Source: Amoeboaphelidium protococcarum (taxonomy: Eukaryota; Aphelidiomycota; Aphelidea). Taken from it: a DNA stretch of 64,000 nt. Made by a program: the position numbers and the translations under genes. Location: assembly GCA_023515745.1 (NCBI GenBank), contig JALECJ010000258.1:2889164-2953163 (forward strand), in the 5' to 3' direction. Within the stretch, counting starts at the first letter, position 1; every line of letters starts with the position of its first letter. The notes beneath the pieces are model-generated. The model made no database searches. It saw only the letters and a program-made list of their open reading frames with translations, and was not told the origin of the DNA. Below are positions 34,589-44,743 of the stretch, one piece after another.

Positions 34589-36745
34589 ATGTAGATTACA
34601 GCTTATTCTGTAATGGTAGCAATAATTTCGCTGTTGGCTACTTTTGTAGATGCAGGCCCATTGGTGTTGACTGATAGAAAGAATGTCGGTGCAGTCTATA
34701 GTGGAGTAAGTAAAAAGCTTTACGTGTATGGTACTTTTGAGGGATAGTCTGGATTGATGGCGACAGATCATGCTGTAACTGAAATAATCGGCTAAAGTGG
34801 AGCTACTGATCTTTTCATCGAGGAGTATTCTGATGATGGCACTCTGCAATTTTAGTACATTGTCGCTGGTTTAATGAGAGAGTATGAGCCTGTTGTGTCT
34901 CTGAGCGGAGATTAGCTATTTCTTGGGGCAACTACCGCGAGCTTGTCGTCTTCTAGTTCGATTGGTCCTTATCCGCAAAGTTTGCTCCTCTTCGGTGAGT
35001 TTTGCATTGGCCTTCAGTCTCCTTTGGTAAACAAGTTCATTATCAGTGCCACAACCCCAATTTCTTTTTAATGGTCTAGATGTACATTACCGCCACCTCA
35101 AATATAGGTGGTGCTTCTCGATTTGTCGTATTATGTCTCAAACGGCGATCAAATGCTCGCTATCGGTTATGCATCCCAAAGAGAGACGAGAAATACGTGG
35201 ATTCAAGAGTATTCTTTGGTTAAGTATAATATTGGCCTTTCAATGTTTTCTGGTGACTCACGTGCCACTGGTTCTTAGTACAATGCCTCGTAATATTAAT
35301 AACAGTCGCTAAACTCCAATGGCGATATTGTATCTTTTCTAAGTGATGGCTATCAATTGAAGAAAATTTTTGGCCCAACTGCATACTCTGCGAATATTAA
35401 TATGGCAAGTCTCGGTGACTTTAAATGCGTTGGTACAAATTGCTTTGTGTTAGGCATCCACAATTCACAAGCTGTGTTATATTATCACGGTGGCTCTTCC
35501 TTCTCTCCAGTCATCACTTTTGGTGTTGCAAATATTGTGTAAAGTCTCTACTATGATTAAAATTTGAAAGCAATGGTGGTGATGGATCTAAAACCCATTG
35601 GCGGTTCATCTGGTCGTCTAATCTTTTTTGGTGTCAATACGGGTTCAATAGTAAAGACTGCCTTAGTTTAAACATCTGTTACTGTTACATACACTGATGT
35701 ATTGTCTTTTGGCATTGATTCTGGTAATAGGATAGGTTTAATTGGCGTCTCTACGTATATATGTACAGCTGCGACATTCACTTACAGAGATATTGTGACG
35801 ACCACAACTACGACAACTACTACGACGACGACTACTACCACCACCACCACCACGACAACTAGTACTACGACGACGACGACAACTAGTACTACTACGACGA
35901 CAACGACAACTACAACGACCACGACTCCTACAAGTAGAACAACGACATTGACTAGTACAAGAACTACCTTGCCTTCGTCTGCAGCTACTACTTAAACTTC
36001 TGCTTCTACAACGTCGTCCAGTATAACGTCAACGGTTGGGACAAGCTCAATAAGCCGCACATTGTCGTTTACATCTGCCTCGTAGAGTTCGACAAAGACG
36101 ACGACTTCATCAATAGTCTCATCATCAAGTTTTTCATCAGTTTTGCCATCGCTGAATGCTTCATCCTACGTAATGGTTGCTACATATACTAGCCAAGCCT
36201 CTCTAGCAGCAAGCACCTCATCTCCGTCTGGAAGTAACGTGGCTTAATCTACTTTGGTAATCTCATAACTGGTGTCAAGTGATGTAAGTGAATTGTTCTC
36301 TAATTCAGCCACGTTAACAACTACCTCTATAAGCTTCTCTCGTATTAGTGATGTTGGAAGTGTATCTCTATCATCTGTGGGTTCTGATTCATAGTCAGTA
36401 ACTGGCTAAAGAAGTCAATCTACTTAACTTGCATTCTCAGTAGTTTCCTTTTCTGGCTTCTAGACGTCTACAGTTAGTGGTGTCTCAAGTATCTCTGATA
36501 GGTCACCTGAGAATTAAGCCCTGGTATCTTCACCTGCGTTTCTGTAGTATGTGACTGTAGCAGGAGCTGTGATTGTGATTGTTGGAGTCTTGGGAGGTCT
36601 TTATAGATTAAGATAAAATAGACGCAAACAGTAGCAGTTCATGTGGCAGTCAAGCAAAAGTGTTCTGACATCATAGTCTTTCATGCTGAACAGGACTATC
36701 CCTCTTGAGATTACTGCTAATACGTCGTCGACTGTTTAACATTGA
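34589..36745 (+). CDS. Surface protein paralog 1: shared ectodomain, Thr/Ser stalk, TM, short tail
   Basis: 718 aa, starting M-Q(TAG)-ITAYSVMVAIISLLATFVDAG (signal peptide). The ectodomain (about 25-400) has no recognised family name but is shared with 37909-40005, 40874-43015 and the kinase gene at 44744. Common text includes IEEYSDDGTLQFQYIVAG, YEPVVSLSG, QLFLGATT, GDFKCVGTNCFVLGIHNSQ and DVLSFGID. A Thr run starts near residue 408, then a Ser-rich stalk, one membrane helix (VTVAGAVIVIVGVLGGLY, about 653-672) and a basic Gln-rich tail of ~45 aa without a kinase. The stop is TGA at 36743-36745. It reads as a type I surface receptor or adhesin; function unknown. Confidence 0.85.
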
Positions 36746-37630
36746 GATGTGGCATTCTGTTTGATGGCTATTTTTAGCGACATGGCTATGGGGATTAACA
36801 TGGTTACGAAATCCTTTGTCTTTTATGAAATGAAATCAATAGCAATTTAATTGTTATACTGTAATTAAAAGATTTCCGCTTAGGATTAATTAACAACAAC
36901 AGAAATGACATTGTATTATATGTTGGCGCTCTTCACGCTTTTAGGTGTTTTTACTCCATAGGCTCGCGAGTATGAGAGGACCTTATTAATTACAGTTTGA
37001 ATCAGTTAAGTGTTTGTCATGGAGCATATTCGCGTCATAGGATAGCATGTTCCACCTTCTTTTTATTCTTTACCTTCTTGACTGTCTAGCAATTAGAACA
37101 ATCTCCCACAACAGAGCTGTGCGTAGTCTCGTCACATCTTTAACAGATAAGATTGAAGAAGAGCATAGATCTTAATGATTTGGCAGAGGATCTAGCGGGA
37201 AGGGGGGTAGCTCAACTCTACACAGTATGTAGAGGATAGACATATCTATACTCATCGAATATATTGTAAAATGAGGACAATTAAAGACTGAGAGACATTT
37301 TTATATATAACGCCATTTTAACGTTGCTGTATAATCTTCCCAATATTTTCAGACGCGTATCCAAATGAAACAGATTATATTTCAACTCGCGACTAGATTA
37401 GTTTAGTAAAAAGTCTAACATCTTCGGATTATGTCTTGCAATTCACGCTCCAGATAAACACAAAGTTCCCATTTTAGTCAAAATAAGTTAAATGTAGTTT
37501 GAATCGTCGTAGCTTGAACTATATAAACTGAATTTTAGCTGAGCATGATTGCGACAAGACGTAATGGACCAGACGCGGTTGAGACAAAAGATTAGTGCGT
37601 TATCCCAAGCCAAATGGAGACCAGATTGGT
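36026..37630. repeat. 1.6-kb duplication, copy A
   Basis: Appears identical base for base to 42296-43900 (offset 6270) in the rows compared. It covers the Ser stalk, TM and tail of surface paralog 1, the kinase-gene remnant and intergenic DNA. The last difference before it is at 36025 (A versus T at 42295). Confidence 0.85.
36905..37000 (+). pseudogene. 5' remnant of a kinase-type surface gene
   Basis: 31 codons (MTLYYMLALFTLLGVFTPQARE...) then TGA. This is the signal peptide region of the kinase gene at 44744 (MTLQKMLALFTLLGVFTPKAR), at a similar distance (150-160 bp) after the upstream surface gene. The downstream coding region is gone. It shows that an ancestral unit 'surface gene + kinase gene' was duplicated and the kinase partner lost here. 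Confidence 0.75.
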
Positions 37631-37860
37631 GCATTGGAAAGCTAAGTGTTGCTTTTTTATCACACATCAAGTTTAAACCAAATGAGCCACTTAGCGCATC
37701 CTTGTGCTTTAGTGTTGGTAGTGAACTTCATCGCCCTTCATTGCGTTATCTATATTTAGCACAGTGGCGGGCATATCTCTGTGATTAAGATACTACCATC
37801 ATTTCCCTTCGATTCTTCTCCTTCTTATCAGTCAAACTTTTCATCATCAGCTATTGATTA

Positions 37861-37879
37861 ATTGGCCAATAGTATAAAG
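37861..37879 (+). promoter_or_regulatory. CCAAT palindrome and TATA-like box before surface paralog 2
   Basis: ATTGGCCAAT (a CCAAT box on both strands) directly followed by GTATAAAG, 30-48 nt upstream of the ATG at 37909. The same arrangement is conserved before paralog 3 within a longer homologous upstream block (about 37740-37905 versus 40715-40870). Such close spacing implies a short 5' UTR. Confidence 0.5.
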
Positions 37880-37908
37880 AGAATTAGTTAGTTAATCAAG
37901 AATAGGTG

Positions 37909-40005
37909 ATGTAGATTATTGCTTTCTCAGTAGTTGTAACAATAATCGCTTAATTGGCTACCTCTGTGGATACAGGTCCACTTGTGTTAACTAATAGAAA
38001 GAATATCGGCGCAGTCTATAGCGGAGTAAGTTAGAAGCTTTACGTGTATGGCACTTTTGAGGGATACATTGGGTTGGTGGCCAGAGATCATGCCGTAACC
38101 TAAGTGATCGGATAAAGCGGAGCTACTGATCTTTTCATTGAGGAGTACTATGATGATGGCACTCTGCAATTTCAGTACATTCTCGCTGGACTTGATGATG
38201 AATATGAACCTGTAGTATCGCTGAGTGGAAATTAGTTGTTTCTTGGCGCAACTACCAGGAGCTTACCGTACATAAGTATATTAAGCCCTTTCCCACGCAA
38301 TTTGATATATTATGGCACTGCGTGTACTGGCTCCCGATCTGTATTAGTAAACAAATTTATAATCGATGCTGGTAGCTCAATGTCTTTCGAATGGTCTAAA
38401 TGCATTTTCCCCGCTGGTTTCACGTAAGTTTTGTTGCTTGATCTGGCTTATTACGTCTCTGGTGGTTTCCCAATGCTCGCGGTCAGTTATGCCAAGTCGT
38501 AAGTGACTAGAAATTCTGTGTTCAAAGACTATTATCTTGATCGATATAACATTGACTCATCCGAGTTTGCAGATACAATTGAATTGCTAGGCTTTTATTA
38601 TAATGCCTCATAATATTAATCTCAAGTCATGAGTACTAATGATATTATGTCATTTCTTAATCATGGATAATCCTTAAAGCAAATATTTGGCAATCCGCTG
38701 ACCTAGAGTAATTTGCCAATTGCTAGCGTTGGAGACTTCAAATGTGTTGGAGTACGATGTTTTGTGCTTGGTATTCACAATTCCTAAGCTGTGTTGTACT
38801 TTTACGATGGTGTACGATTCTTGCCTGCTATTACTTTTAGTGGTGCGGATATTGCATAAAGTCTATTCCATGACCAAACTTTGAATGCAGTGGTAGTCAT
38901 GGATCTGAAAACTTACGTTTCGGCTTCTGGACGGCTGCTTTTTATAAGCATCAGCACTGGATAGATTTTAAAGACTGCCCTATTGTATACAACTAGCATC
39001 GTCTCTTTTCGGGATGTTCTGTCCTTTGGAATAGATCCCTCCAATAAGAGAGGCTTGATTGGTATTTCCACCATGTCAAGAACAGGCGTAAAGTTTACAT
39101 ACAGTGATATCGTGACTACTACTACTACAACGACTACAACGACAACGACTAGTACAACTACAACTACGACTACAACTGCTACTACTCCTAGCACCGCGGC
39201 TACTACCACTACCACTAATTCAACGAGGATGACCCCTACCTTAACTGTTAGATCAACGACTTCAACAATCTCTACGAGCACGCTATCCTCAGCTGCAAGT
39301 GTATCTCGAAGCACCATGACAAATACTGCTACCTCTATCATCGCGTCAACAAGTCGCTCATAGTCAACTACATCTACTGCATTGCCCTCTACTTTGGCCG
39401 TAGTATCCTCTAATGTGACCATTTAAGCATAAGGTTCAACGTCATAACTATCCTCAAGTCTTTTTAATTCTTCTGTCAGCAGTGTGATTTACTCTACCTC
39501 TGTATTCTCAGTAAGCTCATTTATTGCAGAAAGCGCGTCTAGTGCACATGTGTCGGCATCTGCCTATTCAGCTAATTAATTGACTGTTACTGTTAGTTCT
39601 ACTTATAAAGTTGTTACGTAAAGCATTTCGTAACAGTCATTTGGCTCAGAGTCCTTGTTGCCGAGCCAGTCCAATTTGATCATATACTCTGTCAACTCTA
39701 TAGATAACTTGCAAACATCCACGATAAGAGATGATTCTAGTTTTGCTGACGAGTCACCCGAGATCCAAGGACTGGCTTCTTCTCCTGCATTTCTACAGTA
39801 TCTTGCTGTAGCTGGAGCAGTTGTTGTCATTGTCGCAGTCCCTGGAGGCTTTTATAAACTGAGATAAAAAAGGCGCAAGTAGCAGCTGGTATAGCAGTCA
39901 ATGTGGCAGTCCAATAGAAACTTGGAGACTTCATAGTCTGTCATGTTAGATAGAACAATTCCTTTGGATATTACAGCGAATACGCAATCTTCTGTTTACC
40001 ACTGA
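37909..40005 (+). CDS. Surface protein paralog 2: shared ectodomain, Thr/Ser stalk, TM, short tail
   Basis: 698 aa, signal peptide MQIIAFSVVVTIIAQLATSVD. Same layout as paralog 1: GAVYSGVSQKLYVYGTFEG, DLFIEEYYDDGTLQFQYILAG, GDFKCVGVRCFVLGIHNSQ, a Thr run from about 404, a Ser-rich stalk, the TM (AVAGAVVVIVAVPGGFY) and a tail KLRQKRRKQQ...NRNLETSQSVMLDRTIPLDITANTQSSVYH, closely similar to the other tails. The ectodomain is clearly more diverged from paralog 1 than paralog 3 is. Many TAR=Gln; TGA at 40003-40005. No kinase. Confidence 0.85.
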
Positions 40006-40828
40006 GATTTGGCAAACTGATCTGTATTCAACCACATTGCCTATAGGAACAAGAGTGGTGATAAAGCGCGTCATTTAATTTCTTACAATAGCACTAACAA
40101 AAGAGGGGTGGCTTCTGATATGCTTCAAAATCTCTGAAGAGCGTACAAGATAGTGGATGAGTTTTTTGAGATGGTCATATGCTTCCATTGCTGAGGAGTA
40201 TGAATGAACGTGTACGTGATGAATCTGATGAAATAATTTCACTTTCATTTGTAAAATACACATTTAAAATTTGAAGCGTGTTATTATCCTCTAGTTACAT
40301 ACAATTTTCAAACTAGAAGTTGCGCTCAGCTCACACTAGAATCAAGTCTGAAAAACTAAATACGCGTTTCTTCACGAGGCTCAACCAAGTTGTGGCCTGA
40401 GACTCGAAGAAACAGGTCTACAAGATGCAAAGCTGCGGTCTTTTAAAAACCGGCAATAGCACAGGTAGTATTCTGGATCATGTCTTTTTGCTTAAGCTCT
40501 CACTCACGATCTAACGAGCAAGAATGGCATGTTGAGCTGAAACCGAGTTGACGCGTTTCTAGCACGAACTCACTCTTCTTATTACACAAATGTACTTGTT
40601 ATATCTCATACTGTATTCACTTCACCGTCTTATGTTATGCTTAATATGGCACCGCAAAAGATGAACGCCCATACCTTCTGCGTAAGATGAAGGATGCTAG
40701 AGCTCAACTTATCGCTGTCTATATTTAGCACCGTTGCCGGCATATCATTGTGATGAAGATACTACATCATTTGCCTTTGAATCTTCTTCTTCTTATCAGT
40801 CACACTTTTCATCATCAACTATTGATTA

Positions 40829-40848
40829 ATTGGCCAATAATATAAAGA
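40829..40848 (+). promoter_or_regulatory. CCAAT palindrome and TATA-like box before surface paralog 3
   Basis: ATTGGCCAAT followed by AATATAAAG, 25-45 nt upstream of the ATG at 40874. It matches the block before paralog 2, so the motif pair is conserved while flanking bases differ. Confidence 0.5.
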
Positions 40849-40873
40849 GATTTAGTTAATCGCAGAGTAGTTG

Positions 40874-43015
40874 ATGTAGATTATTGCTTTCTCAGTAGTT
40901 GTAACAATAATCGCTTAGTTGGCTGCCGCTGTAAATACAGGTCCACTTGTGTTAACTAATAGAAAGAATATCGGCGCAGTCTATAGCGGAGTAAGTAAAA
41001 AGCTTTACGTGTATGGTATTTTTGAAGGATAGTCTGGATTGGTGGCGACAGATCGTGCTGTAACTGAAATAATCGGCTAAAGTGGAGCATCGGATCTATT
41101 CATCGAAGAATATTCTACTGTTGGTTAGTTACAATTTCAGTACATTGTCGCTGGCCCTAATGGCGAAAATGAACCTGTTGTGTCTCTGAGTGGAAATTAG
41201 CTGTTTCTTGGTGCTACTACTACAAGTGCAGAAGCAACTTCTAATCCAACGTATATTCCTTTCGGCTACGGTTGTTCAAACTCCCAGTCCATACTGGTGA
41301 ATAAGTTCACAGTAAGTGCCGTAGATTCAATGGTCATCGAATGGTCGCGATGCATTTATCCGGCTGCTGATACATAAGTTTTATTGCTTGATCTGGCGTA
41401 TTATGCCCAAGGCTCTGTTCAAATGCTGGCATTGAGTTATGCACCGTCAAGAAATACGAGAAATTCACTGATCAACAATTTTTCTCTTAGCCATTACAAC
41501 ATTGGCTCAGGTAATTTCACAGGTAGCCAAAGTGCGTCTGGTTCTTAGTACAATGCCTCTTAGTATTAATCACAAGCACTGAGCTCTGGCACTAATGACA
41601 ATATTGTATCTTTTCTAAGTGACGGCTATCAATTGAAGAAAATTTTTGGCTCAACTTCATACTCTGCAAATATTAATATGGCAAGTGTCGGTGACTTCAA
41701 ATGCGTTGGTACAAAATGCTTTGTACTGGGCATCCACAATTCACAAGCTGTGTTATATTATAACGGTGGCAATTCCTTCTCACCAGTCATCACTTTTGGT
41801 GTTGCAAACATTGTGTAAAGTCTCTACTATGATTAAAGTTCGAACGCAATGGTGGTCATGGATCTGAAAGCATCTGGCAGTTCATCTGGTCGTCTACTTT
41901 TTTACGGAGTCAGTACGGGATTGATAGTAAAGACTGCCTTAGTTTAAACATCTGTTACTGTCAAATTCACGGATGTCCTATCGTTCGGAATTGATTCTGG
42001 TAGTAGGAAAGGATTGATTGGTATCTCTTCGTATGTATCCACAGCGGCGACGTTCACTTATAGTGATATCATGACGAGTACAATTACGACGACGACTACT
42101 ACTACCACCACAACTAGTACTACTACGACAACGACGACAACTACGACAACTACAACGACTACAACGACTACAACGACGACAACAACGACCACGACTCCTA
42201 CAAGTAGAACAATGACATTGACTAGTACGAGAACTACCTTGCCTTCGTCTGCAGGTACTACTTTAACTTCTGCTACTAAAACGTCGTCCAGTATTACGTC
42301 AACGGTTGGGACAAGCTCAATAAGCCGCACATTGTCGTTTACATCTGCCTCGTAGAGTTCGACAAAGACGACGACTTCATCAATAGTCTCATCATCAAGT
42401 TTTTCATCAGTTTTGCCATCGCTGAATGCTTCATCCTACGTAATGGTTGCTACATATACTAGCCAAGCCTCTCTAGCAGCAAGCACCTCATCTCCGTCTG
42501 GAAGTAACGTGGCTTAATCTACTTTGGTAATCTCATAACTGGTGTCAAGTGATGTAAGTGAATTGTTCTCTAATTCAGCCACGTTAACAACTACCTCTAT
42601 AAGCTTCTCTCGTATTAGTGATGTTGGAAGTGTATCTCTATCATCTGTGGGTTCTGATTCATAGTCAGTAACTGGCTAAAGAAGTCAATCTACTTAACTT
42701 GCATTCTCAGTAGTTTCCTTTTCTGGCTTCTAGACGTCTACAGTTAGTGGTGTCTCAAGTATCTCTGATAGGTCACCTGAGAATTAAGCCCTGGTATCTT
42801 CACCTGCGTTTCTGTAGTATGTGACTGTAGCAGGAGCTGTGATTGTGATTGTTGGAGTCTTGGGAGGTCTTTATAGATTAAGATAAAATAGACGCAAACA
42901 GTAGCAGTTCATGTGGCAGTCAAGCAAAAGTGTTCTGACATCATAGTCTTTCATGCTGAACAGGACTATCCCTCTTGAGATTACTGCTAATACGTCGTCG
43001 ACTGTTTAACATTGA
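40874..43015 (+). CDS. Surface protein paralog 3: shared ectodomain, Thr/Ser stalk, TM, short tail
   Basis: 713 aa. The 5' end resembles paralog 2 (MQIIAFSVVVTIIAQLAA), the middle of the ectodomain resembles paralog 1 (YSANINMASVGDFKCVGTKCFVLGIHNSQ), and everything from 42296 on appears identical to paralog 1. The gene is thus a mosaic, consistent with recombination or gene conversion, or with assembly switching between copies. It has a signal peptide, Thr run (about 397-440), Ser stalk, TM and short tail, without kinase. TGA at 43013-43015. Confidence 0.82.
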
Positions 43016-43900
43016 GATGTGGCATTCTGTTTGATGGCTATTTTTAGCGACATGGCTATGGGGATTAACATGGTTACGAAATCCTTTGTCTTTTATGAAA
43101 TGAAATCAATAGCAATTTAATTGTTATACTGTAATTAAAAGATTTCCGCTTAGGATTAATTAACAACAACAGAAATGACATTGTATTATATGTTGGCGCT
43201 CTTCACGCTTTTAGGTGTTTTTACTCCATAGGCTCGCGAGTATGAGAGGACCTTATTAATTACAGTTTGAATCAGTTAAGTGTTTGTCATGGAGCATATT
43301 CGCGTCATAGGATAGCATGTTCCACCTTCTTTTTATTCTTTACCTTCTTGACTGTCTAGCAATTAGAACAATCTCCCACAACAGAGCTGTGCGTAGTCTC
43401 GTCACATCTTTAACAGATAAGATTGAAGAAGAGCATAGATCTTAATGATTTGGCAGAGGATCTAGCGGGAAGGGGGGTAGCTCAACTCTACACAGTATGT
43501 AGAGGATAGACATATCTATACTCATCGAATATATTGTAAAATGAGGACAATTAAAGACTGAGAGACATTTTTATATATAACGCCATTTTAACGTTGCTGT
43601 ATAATCTTCCCAATATTTTCAGACGCGTATCCAAATGAAACAGATTATATTTCAACTCGCGACTAGATTAGTTTAGTAAAAAGTCTAACATCTTCGGATT
43701 ATGTCTTGCAATTCACGCTCCAGATAAACACAAAGTTCCCATTTTAGTCAAAATAAGTTAAATGTAGTTTGAATCGTCGTAGCTTGAACTATATAAACTG
43801 AATTTTAGCTGAGCATGATTGCGACAAGACGTAATGGACCAGACGCGGTTGAGACAAAAGATTAGTGCGTTATCCCAAGCCAAATGGAGACCAGATTGGT
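42296..43900. repeat. 1.6-kb duplication, copy B, ending at the N
   Basis: Appears identical to 36026-37630. It stops exactly at the single N at 43901, after which sequence matching 36057 onwards starts again. This suggests a scaffolding join. Confidence 0.85.
43175..43270 (+). pseudogene. 5' remnant of a kinase-type surface gene (copy B)
   Basis: Identical to 36905-37000: 31 codons of the kinase-gene signal peptide region, then TGA. It lies inside the perfect duplication, so it may not be an independent locus. Confidence 0.7.
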
Positions 43901-43901
43901 N
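43901..43901. other. Ambiguous base / assembly junction
   Basis: The only N in the window. The left flank equals sequence ending at 37630; the right flank restarts at the equivalent of 36057. A one-base N here is most simply a gap of unknown length between collapsed or haplotypic repeats. Confidence 0.8.
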
Positions 43902-44590
43902 GCACATTGTCGTTTACATCTGCCTCGTAGAGTTCGACAAAGACGACGACTTCATCAATAGTCTCATCATCAAGTTTTTCATCAGTTTTGCCATCGCTGA
44001 ATGCTTCATCCTACGTAATGGTTGCTACATATACTAGCCAAGCCTCTCTAGCAGCAAGCACCTCATCTCCGTCTGGAAGTAACGTGGCTTAATCTACTTT
44101 GGTAATCTCATAACTGGTGTCAAGTGATGTAAGTGAATTGTTCTCTAATTCAGCCACGTTAACAACTACCTCTATAAGCTTCTCTCGTATTAGTGATGTT
44201 GGAAGTGTATCTCTATCATCTGTGGGTTCTGATTCATAGTCAGTAACTGGCTAAAGAAGTCAATCTACTTAACTTGCATTCTCAGTAGTTTCCTTTTCTG
44301 GCTTTTAGACGTCTACAGTTAGTGGTGGCTCAAGTATCTCTGATAGGTCACCTGAGAATTAAGCCCTGGTATCTTCACCTGTGTTTCTGTAGTATGTGAC
44401 TGTAGCAGGAGCTGTGATTGTGATTGTTGGAGTCTTGGGAGGTCTCTATAAACTGAGATAAAATAGGCGCAAACAATAGCAGTCCATGTGGCAGTCAGGC
44501 AAAAGTCTTTAGACATCATAGTCTGTCATGCTAAATAGGACTATTCCTCTTGAGATTACTGCTAATACGTCGTCGAATGTTTATCAGTGA
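43902..44590 (+). CDS. Surface protein paralog 4, 3' fragment only
   Basis: About 228 codons corresponding to the Ser-rich stalk, TM (VAGAVIVIVGVLGGLYKLR) and tail (ending ...SSNVYQ, TGA 44588-44590) of the family. It differs from the perfect repeat at several sites (CTGTGTTTCTG versus CTGCGTTTCTG; tail residues), so it is a separate gene copy. Its 5' part is missing at the N. It directly precedes the kinase gene, the same order inferred for the ancestral unit. Confidence 0.75.
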
Positions 44591-44743
44591 GATATGGCAT
44601 TCTGATTGATGGCTATATTTAGCCTTATGGCTATGGGGATTGAAGTGGTGATCAAATTCTTGCTCTTATGAAATGAAATCAATAGCAATAGTAATTTTAA
44701 TAATTAAAGAATTTCCGCTTAAGATTGATTGCCAGCGATAGAA

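Noticed and set aside
38913-39422. 169-codon Val-rich frame on the minus strand
   Set aside because: Antisense of the Thr/Ser stalk of surface paralog 2.
35800-42200. ACN-rich arrays considered as CRISPR, telomere-like or microsatellite arrays
   Set aside because: There are no fixed repeat/spacer units. The tracts are in frame within surface protein genes and encode Thr stalks with shuffled synonymous codons.
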